From: Bacteroidales bacterium UBA1219 | GTDB lineage: Bacteria; Bacteroidota; Bacteroidia; Bacteroidales; P3 | NCBI GenBank assembly: GCA_002309295.1 | Contig: DBXF01000092.1 | Span: 1 to 7,820 of the forward strand | Reading direction: 5' to 3' | DNA length: 7,820 bases | In this document: positions 1 through 4,025 of the stretch, piece after piece | Layout: every line of letters begins with the position of its first letter | Position numbering within the stretch: the first letter of the stretch is position 1 | Notes under the pieces: generated by a model | Told to the model about the DNA's origin: nothing | Database searches by the model: none | What the model saw: the letters and a program-made list of their open reading frames with translations, nothing else | Position numbers and translations under genes: made by a program

Positions 1-359
1 TAGCCACGGTGTGTGGCCAGGTCGAAGGCGCAGCTCAGACCCTTCTGTCCGGCTGCGATGTTGCGGCGGTAGAAGGCGTTACTCTCTTCGGCGGTGCTGA
101 ATCCTGCGTATTGACGGATGGTCCACGGACGCATCACATACATTGTGGAATAAGGTCCGCGCAGGAAAGGCGCAATGCCGGCGGCGTAGTTCAGGTGCTC
201 CATGCCGAGCAGGTCGCAGTCGCCGTAAACGGGTTTCACGTCAATCTGCTCCGGAGTCGTCCAGTTCTTCTCTATTTTCTCGTTTTTCTGCCAATCGGAA
301 AAGGACTCGTGCCCCTTTTCGTTCGACTTAAAATCGACTTTTGAAAAATCTATTCTCAT
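1..359 (-). CDS. scpA: Methylmalonyl-CoA mutase large subunit, N-terminal part (cut by window edge)
   Basis: This is the first 119 residues of the catalytic large subunit of methylmalonyl-CoA mutase (also called mutB). The cytosolic, adenosylcobalamin-dependent enzyme interconverts succinyl-CoA and (R)-methylmalonyl-CoA in the propionate/succinate pathway. Visible in the sequence is the family's nearly invariant N-terminal substrate-channel block: FLRGPY at residues 65-70, TMYVMRPWTIRQYAGFSTA at 72-90, ESNAFYRRN at 92-100 and AGQKGLSCAFDLATHRG at 103-119. The cobalamin-binding C-terminal domain lies outside the window. The start is the ATG at 357-359, giving the N-terminus MRIDFSKVDF, which resembles Bacteroidales homologues from memory. 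A promoter-like element sits about 40 bases upstream and the next gene is divergent, so this gene opens its transcript. The small-subunit gene, which in many Bacteroidota lies just upstream, is therefore not there. Identification is very secure. Confidence 0.96.
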   Translation of the reverse strand, partial: MRIDFSKVDFKSNEKGHESFSDWQKNEKIEKNWTTPEQIDVKPVYGDCDLLGMEHLNYAAGIAPFLRGPYSTMYVMRPWTIRQYAGFSTAEESNAFYRRNIAAGQKGLSCAFDLATHRG

Positions 360-375
360 TATCAGTAGCTTATAT

Positions 376-391
376 TTTTGTTTAAACAAAA
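376..391. repeat. 16-bp perfect palindrome in the mutase leader
   Basis: TTTTGTTTAAACAAAA is a perfect inverted repeat with no spacer. It lies between the mutase promoter-like element (400-408) and its start codon (359), about where the transcript should begin. A 2-fold symmetric, AT-rich site there could be an operator for a dimeric regulator. It could also be chance in AT-rich DNA. The symmetry is seen; the function is inferred. Confidence 0.45.
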
Positions 392-399
392 TGCAAAAT

Positions 400-408
400 G
401 CAAATATA
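400..408 (-). promoter_or_regulatory. Bacteroidota -7 promoter element for the mutase gene
   Basis: Read on the minus strand this is TATATTTGC, an exact match to the TAnnTTTG element recognised by the primary sigma factor of Bacteroidota. It lies 41 bases before the mutase ATG, giving a leader of roughly 35 nt. I see no clear TTG at the -33 position, which is often weak in this phylum. Confidence 0.7.
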
Positions 409-419
409 CGATTTTTTTT

Positions 420-454
420 GGAATTCGGAGTCCGTAGTTCGGAATTCGGAAGTT
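420..454. repeat. Degenerate heptamer array, unit GGAATTC (about 5 copies)
   Basis: Five consecutive 7-base units in one register start at 420, 427, 434, 441 and 448. The first and fourth are exactly GGAATTC; the other three differ from it at two positions each. The 10-base string GGAATTCGGA therefore occurs twice, at 420-429 and 441-450. This is noncoding sequence between divergent genes. Confidence 0.7.
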
Positions 455-476
455 TTTTTTCGTATTTCGTATGTAG

Positions 477-496
477 GGACACACGGCTGTGCGTCC
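477..496. repeat. Imperfect inverted repeat (GGACaCAC...GTGcGTCC)
   Basis: The 20 bases can fold into a stem of eight positions, with seven Watson-Crick pairs and one A/C mismatch, around a very small loop. It is preceded by GTAG, and from memory similar GTAGGGACACACGGC-type strings recur in intergenic DNA of Bacteroidales. It could be a dispersed palindromic repeat or part of a terminator-like structure: an A-rich run follows at 498-505, which would be a T-run on the minus strand but on the wrong side for the leftward mutase gene. No function is assigned. Confidence 0.5.
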
Positions 497-617
497 GAAA
501 AAAAACACCGAAACATTTTTTGACCGCGGATATCACGGATAATATTTCTGATTTCGGAACCTTTAGCTCGGCGTAGCCAATTATGGGGCAAGGGGTAATG
601 GCCACTGAAAAAACTTT

Positions 618-645
618 TCACTAATCACTAATCACTTTTCACTAA
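618..645. repeat. Heptamer array, unit TCACTAA (4 copies)
   Basis: Four units in one register start at 618, 625, 632 and 639. Three are exact TCACTAA and the third is TCACTTT. A weaker fifth unit may precede them at 611. This also produces a 12-base direct repeat, ACTTTTCACTAA, at 613-624 and 634-645. The array ends 8 bases before the promoter element of the downstream gene, so it covers the position where the -33 region would lie. Confidence 0.75.
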
Positions 646-652
646 AAAATCG

Positions 653-661
653 TATCTTTGC
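653..661 (+). promoter_or_regulatory. Bacteroidota -7 promoter element for the MauE-Trx/ADH operon
   Basis: TATCTTTGC matches TAnnTTTG exactly. It lies 22 bases before the ATG at 684, implying a short leader of about 15-20 nt. The upstream -33 position falls inside the TCACTAA heptamer array and contains no TTG. It is expected to drive both genes of the plus-strand pair, because only 12 bases separate them. Confidence 0.7.
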
Positions 662-683
662 ACCGCGTATAGAAACACATTTT

Positions 684-1625
684 ATGCAAAAACCGCTTGT
701 AAAAAACATATACCTCAACTGGGTTCTGCGCATAGCGGTGGGACTGGTTTTCGTGCTGTCGGCGGTGCTTAAATACCTGTCGATAGACAGTTTCGACATG
801 TATGTGTACGAGCACGGACTGTTCGGATATGAGATTACCGAAAGCCTCACCCGCTGTCTGGTGGCGGCGGAGCTGTGTCTTGGCATTTTCTTGATAATCG
901 GCGTGTTCCCGCGTTTCACCAAATACACCATGCTCCTGTTTCTGACAGCTTTCACGGTGTATCTGCTGCTTTTGCCCGCTGTTTTCGGCATCGAAAGCGA
1001 GAACTGCCACTGTTTCGGCGAATTGATATCGTTCAACCGCTGGCAGTCCATCGTCAAAAATCTGATACTCATAGCGTTGCTCCTACTCTACAACCCCACC
1101 TTGGGATGGCATTTCCGTTGGCCGAAGATTGCCTTTGCCGTGACGGCGGTGGCATCGCTGGTGGCGGTGTTCGCACTGATAACGCCCTCCTACATCGACA
1201 CAGCCCTTTATGGCAAGACCATCACCATCGACGACGAGCTTTTCCGCACCACGATGAGCGAGACCGAGGGCGGCGAGACGTTCCTGCAGGGCAGACAGAT
1301 TGTATGTTTCTACTCCACCGCCTGCGGATATTGCCGCAAGTCGGCCAAGAAAGTGCATCTGGCCATGCGTCAGGCCGATATCCCTTCGGACAAGGTGCGC
1401 ATCGTTTTCTGGCACACCGACAAATCGAAACCCATCTCGCTTTTCTTCGAAAAAGCAAAAGTCCCTGAAATCGAACACATTACGATAGACGCCGAGACTT
1501 TCCTCAACATCACCAACGGCGTGATGCCCCTGATAGCTTTCGTAAACGACGGCACGGTGGCCGAATGCCACAAATACATCGAACTGAACGAGAGGCAGAT
1601 GAAGGACTTTCTTACTGAAAAATAA
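684..1625 (+). CDS. MauE/DoxX-type membrane protein fused to a thioredoxin-like domain
   Basis: This 313-residue inner-membrane protein probably handles thiol-disulfide exchange on the periplasmic side. Five hydrophobic segments are visible, at roughly residues 11-31, 57-76, 82-103, 122-138 and 148-169. Positive residues (N-terminus, RFTK at 77-80, RWPK at 145-148) place the N-terminus inside. That puts both the CHC pair (Cys108, Cys110, followed by FGE) in the loop after segment 3 and the whole C-terminal domain outside. The C-terminal domain (about 175-313) carries a thioredoxin-type Cys214-Gly-Tyr-Cys217 and a likely cis-proline at Pro282 in GVMP. MauE relatives supply reducing or oxidising equivalents to periplasmic disulfide chemistry; whether this one is an oxidase or reductase cannot be told. 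It is the first gene of a pair with the alcohol dehydrogenase 12 bases downstream. The fold assignment is good; the substrate is unknown. Confidence 0.85.
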   Translation: MQKPLVKNIYLNWVLRIAVGLVFVLSAVLKYLSIDSFDMYVYEHGLFGYEITESLTRCLVAAELCLGIFLIIGVFPRFTKYTMLLFLTAFTVYLLLLPAVFGIESENCHCFGELISFNRWQSIVKNLILIALLLLYNPTLGWHFRWPKIAFAVTAVASLVAVFALITPSYIDTALYGKTITIDDELFRTTMSETEGGETFLQGRQIVCFYSTACGYCRKSAKKVHLAMRQADIPSDKVRIVFWHTDKSKPISLFFEKAKVPEIEHITIDAETFLNITNGVMPLIAFVNDGTVAECHKYIELNERQMKDFLTEK

Positions 1626-1637
1626 ACATTTAAAGAT

Positions 1638-2804
1638 ATGATTTACGATTTCACCTACTGCAACCCGACCAAAATTTATTTTGGCAAAAAAGCCATCGAC
1701 AACCTGCCTGCCGAACTTGCCAACTACGGCAAGAACATCCTGCTGGTGTATGGCAAGAATTCCATCAAAAAGAACGGCCTTTACGACATTATTATTAAGA
1801 TGTTGGCCGATGCCGGCAAAAACGTTGTCGAGCTGCCGGGCATCAACTCCAACCCGCGTTACACACAGGTGCTCGAAGGGGCACGCCTGGTGCGCGAAAA
1901 CTCTGTGGACCTGATACTTGCCGTCGGTGGCGGCAGTGTGGTGGACTGCTCCAAAGGCATCTCCGCGGCGGCCTACTGCGAGGGCGACCCGTGGCAACAC
2001 TACTGGGTGAATCAGGAACCTGTGACCAACAAAGTGGTGCCCGTGGCCTCGGTGCTTACCATGACCGGCACCGCCAGCGAGATGAACGGCGGCTCGGTTA
2101 TCACCAACGAAGCCGAAAAACTGAAGCTGGGACGCGTGTTCCCGCTGGAGCTGATGTCTCCCAAGTTCTCCATCCTCAACCCCGAATATACCTACACCGT
2201 GCCAAAACACCAGATGGTGAGCGGCATTTTCGACATCTTCTCGCACCTTATGGAACAGTATTTCAGCGGCGACGACGACTGCACCAGCGACTATCTGCTC
2301 GAGGCCGTGATGCTGTCGCTTATCAACGCATCGCGCAAAGCCCTTGTAAATCCGCAGGACTACGAGGCACGAAGCAACATAATGTGGTGTGCCACAATGG
2401 GTTTGAACAAAATCCTCGCCCTCTCCAAGACTCAGGACTGGGAGGTGCATATGATTGAGCATCAGCTGGGAGCCTACACCGACTGTCCGCACGGCATCGG
2501 TCTGGCCATCATCTCGCCGTCGTACTACCGTCTTATATATAAGTACGGCCTGCATAAGTTCGTGCGTTACGCCCGCAACATCTGGCATGTCGACGACGCT
2601 TCGCTCAGCGACGAGCAGACCGCCCTTGAGGGCATCAACCGTTTGGAGGCTTTCATCGCCGAGCTGGGCATACCGCAGACACTGCGCGAAGTGGGCGCCA
2701 CCGAGGAGATGCTCCCACTCATCGCCGAAAGCACCATAAAAGGCGGCGGCTACCACATAGTGAACACCGACGAGGTGCTACAGGTGCTGAAGAATTGTTT
2801 TTAG
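1638..2804 (+). CDS. Iron-containing alcohol dehydrogenase, butanol dehydrogenase/YqhD type
   Basis: This 388-residue cytosolic group III alcohol dehydrogenase reduces aldehydes to alcohols (or the reverse) with a nicotinamide cofactor. It is full length: E. coli YqhD is 387 residues. The N-terminal Rossmann-like half includes YGKNSIKKNG at 38-47 and the cofactor-binding GGGSVVDCSK at 97-106. The metal ligands fit the family pattern: Asp199 and His203 in FDIFSHLMEQYF, His271, and His285 in CPHGIG, with the same 4- and 14-residue spacings as YqhD D194/H198 and H267/H281. The physiological substrate is not evident; homologues act on butyraldehyde and many toxic aldehydes. NADH or NADPH preference cannot be assigned here. 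It starts at the ATG 12 bases after the stop of the membrane thioredoxin gene and is probably translated from the same mRNA. No intrinsic terminator follows; the stop codon runs directly into tandem repeats. Confidence 0.95.
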   Translation: MIYDFTYCNPTKIYFGKKAIDNLPAELANYGKNILLVYGKNSIKKNGLYDIIIKMLADAGKNVVELPGINSNPRYTQVLEGARLVRENSVDLILAVGGGSVVDCSKGISAAAYCEGDPWQHYWVNQEPVTNKVVPVASVLTMTGTASEMNGGSVITNEAEKLKLGRVFPLELMSPKFSILNPEYTYTVPKHQMVSGIFDIFSHLMEQYFSGDDDCTSDYLLEAVMLSLINASRKALVNPQDYEARSNIMWCATMGLNKILALSKTQDWEVHMIEHQLGAYTDCPHGIGLAIISPSYYRLIYKYGLHKFVRYARNIWHVDDASLSDEQTALEGINRLEAFIAELGIPQTLREVGATEEMLPLIAESTIKGGGYHIVNTDEVLQVLKNCF

Positions 2805-2839
2805 TCTAAGGTCGAAGGACGAAAGTCAAAGGTCGCTGG
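2805..2839. repeat. Degenerate heptamer array, consensus TCGAAGG (5 units)
   Basis: Five 7-base units in register begin at 2805, 2812, 2819, 2826 and 2833, directly after the TAG stop of the alcohol dehydrogenase. One unit is exact and the others differ by one or two bases. A possible sixth unit at 2840 is very diverged. No coding frame or terminator hairpin is apparent. Confidence 0.65.
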
Positions 2840-2862
2840 TCAGTGATTGATAAAGCGAAGGC

Positions 2863-2894
2863 GTTAAGATGTTAAGATGTGAAGGTGTTGAATT
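2863..2894. repeat. Octamer array, unit GTTAAGAT (2 exact + 2 diverged)
   Basis: GTTAAGAT is repeated exactly at 2863-2870 and 2871-2878. Two diverged units follow in the same 8-base register, GTGAAGGT (2879) and GTTGAATT (2887). It is noncoding, between the two convergent genes. Confidence 0.55.
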
Positions 2895-2908
2895 TTTGAG
2901 TCGTTTAT

Positions 2909-2971
2909 CTGAATACTGACAACTGAATACTGAATACTAATTTTCAATTTTCAACTTTCAATTTTCAATTT
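2909..2971. repeat. Nine-unit heptamer array, CTGAATA grading into TCAATTT
   Basis: Nine 7-base units keep a single register from 2909 to 2971. The first four are CTGAATA (three exact at 2909, 2923 and 2930, and one variant CTGACAA at 2916). The fifth, CTAATTT at 2937, is intermediate. The last four are TCAATTT (exact at 2944, 2958 and 2965; variant TCAACTT at 2951). The array overlaps the 3' end of the acetyltransferase gene, whose TGA stop is read from the unit at 2958. Confidence 0.8.
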
Positions 2972-3446
2972 TTTGAAATGCCAGTCTTTCGTCGCCGTTG
3001 GCGAGGTAGATGATTCCGCAGTAGCTGAAGCCGTTGGTTTCGGCTATATGCCGTAGAATGGGATTGCATCGGTGGGTGTCGAAACGTATGTTGTGGATGT
3101 TTTGCCACACCCAGTCGAAACATATTTTTCCCAGCCCTTTGTACCGTGGATTTCCTGCCAGCCGATGGATGGTGGCGTAGGGAAGGGTATCGTCGAGCCA
3201 CTGGCCGTCGTAGATTGTTTTGTATGTGGGCTCTTCGCCTATTATCATGGCAAAGGTGGCCACGGGCTTGTCGCCATGGCAGATAAGGTAACTGTTGCTG
3301 TCGGCAATGTCGGCAAGAATTTGATTTTCCGTAGGATAGCCGTTCCATTGGAAAGTGTTGCCGTTGTTGCGCATGGTCTGTCGCCCCATTTCGAGAAGAG
3401 CCATTATCGCTGGCAGGTCGTCGGGAGTGGCGTGGCGGATAGTCAT
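2958..3446 (-). CDS. GNAT-family N-acetyltransferase
   Basis: This 162-residue GCN5-related acetyltransferase is expected to transfer an acetyl group from acetyl-CoA to an amine; the substrate is unknown. The start is the ATG at 3444-3446, giving MTIRHATPDDLPAIMAL, the usual beta1-alpha1 opening of the fold. An upstream open frame exists but lies inside the deaminase gene. Motif A is clear: the strand ATIHRLAGN at 91-99 and the CoA pyrophosphate loop R101-Y-K-G104-L-G106-K (R/Q-x-x-G-x-G/A). Motif B is RFDTHRCNPILRHIAETNGF at 121-140, followed by YCGIIYLANGDERLAF, typical of small bacterial GNATs. It starts 2 bases after the deaminase stop codon, so the two are probably translationally coupled. 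The last four residues (KIEN) and the stop codon are encoded by the heptamer repeat array, so repeat-number changes would alter its tail. Confidence 0.9.
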   Translation of the reverse strand: MTIRHATPDDLPAIMALLEMGRQTMRNNGNTFQWNGYPTENQILADIADSNSYLICHGDKPVATFAMIIGEEPTYKTIYDGQWLDDTLPYATIHRLAGNPRYKGLGKICFDWVWQNIHNIRFDTHRCNPILRHIAETNGFSYCGIIYLANGDERLAFQKIEN

Positions 3447-3448
3447 AA

Positions 3449-3907
3449 TCAGTAGATGGTGTGGTGCATTTCGAGGTATTCGTCGAAAAGCTTGAGGCAC
3501 TCGTCGCGGTCTATCTGAGTCATGTAGTCGCCCAGTTTGTCGCGTCCGCCGAAGATGGTGTCGAACTTGTCGTCGCGGAAGCCGATACGTCCGTTGTCGG
3601 CAATGGTGCAACCGTAGTATATCTTGCTGATATTAGCCCACATGCAGGCGCAGAGGCACATGTGGCAGGGCTCGCCGGTGGTGTACAGCTCGCATCCGCT
3701 GAGGTCGTAGCTGCGCAGCCGGCGCGCGGCCATGCGTATGGCGGAAATCTCGCCGTGGTGGGTGGGGTCGTTGATTTTAAGCACTTGGTTGTGGCCTTTG
3801 CCAATCACCACTCCGTCTTTGACGATAACTGCACCGAATGGGCCGCCTTCCTCGTCGCGGATACCCTTGCGCGCCTCTTCAATGGCTATTTGCATGTATT
3901 TGTTCAT
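3449..3907 (-). CDS. guaD: Nucleoside/nucleobase deaminase, probably guanine deaminase
   Basis: This 152-residue zinc hydrolase belongs to the cytidine/deoxycytidylate deaminase superfamily. The zinc site is complete: His51-Gly-Glu53 (Glu53 as proton shuttle) and Pro80-Cys81-x-x-Cys84. GGPFGAVIVKDG at 21-32, Asn40 and Trp90 correspond, at a constant offset of two, to positions I recall as guanine contacts in Bacillus subtilis GuaD (Phe26, Asn42, Trp92). The protein also ends in Tyr152, as GuaD ends in a tyrosine that closes the active site. The likely reaction is guanine to xanthine plus ammonia. A tRNA adenosine deaminase or cytosine deaminase is the main alternative, but the length and C-terminus fit GuaD better. 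The motif His-Gly-Glu replaces the commoner His-Ala-Glu. The start ATG is at 3905-3907. It forms a two-gene unit with the GNAT gene. I see no clear TAnnTTTG element upstream. Confidence 0.85.
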   Translation of the reverse strand: MNKYMQIAIEEARKGIRDEEGGPFGAVIVKDGVVIGKGHNQVLKINDPTHHGEISAIRMAARRLRSYDLSGCELYTTGEPCHMCLCACMWANISKIYYGCTIADNGRIGFRDDKFDTIFGGRDKLGDYMTQIDRDECLKLFDEYLEMHHTIY

Positions 3908-3964
3908 AATGTCAGTATTTTACGGAATAACGCAGGAAATGCGTTTCTATTTTGTGGGTGCGAC

Positions 3965-3996
3965 AAAAAAAAGACGACGGACTTTCGCCCGCCGTC
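3965..3996 (-). terminator. Intrinsic terminator downstream of the C10 protease gene
   Basis: On the minus strand GACGGCGGGC and GTCCGTCGTC form a 10-pair stem (eight Watson-Crick, two G-U) capped by a GAAA tetraloop and followed by eight T residues (A-run at 3965-3972 on the plus strand). It lies 29 bases after the protease stop codon. This should end the protease transcript before the deaminase gene, making the deaminase-GNAT pair a separate unit. Confidence 0.9.
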
Positions 3997-4025
3997 ACTT
4001 AATTTATTGCAATTATGAAACACTT

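Larger units (their letters stand above)
360..683. other. Divergent intergenic region without a gene
   Basis: These 324 bases separate the mutase gene (leftward) from the membrane thioredoxin gene (rightward). I find no convincing coding sequence. Open frames here give low-complexity, Ser/Arg/Phe-rich peptides with no recognisable family. The region holds two outward-facing promoter-like elements, a 16-bp palindrome, a 20-base imperfect hairpin and two heptamer arrays, listed separately. The stretch 521-541 also carries CGGATA twice (527-532 and 536-541) next to a CCGCGG palindrome. The stretch 550-605 shows nothing I can assign. Confidence 0.75.

Noticed and set aside
382..621. Small frames on both strands within the 360-683 spacer
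   Set aside because: The peptides are encoded by the repeat and AT-rich DNA, have no recognisable family, and would overlap both promoter elements.
1083..2756. Minus-strand open frame of 557 codons opposite the MauE-Trx and alcohol dehydrogenase genes
   Set aside because: It spans two well-supported genes and the gap between them on the other strand, and its translation is Val/His/Gly-rich with no motifs. It is a shadow frame.
2909..2971. Heptamer arrays as a CRISPR array
   Set aside because: Units of 7 bases with no spacers and no cas genes nearby are simple tandem repeats, not CRISPR.
3447..3611. Upstream extension of the GNAT reading frame to give 217 residues
   Set aside because: The extra 55 residues lie inside the deaminase gene in another frame and are Arg/His-rich without homology. 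The ATG at 3444-3446 begins exactly at the conserved GNAT N-terminus, 2 bases after the deaminase stop.
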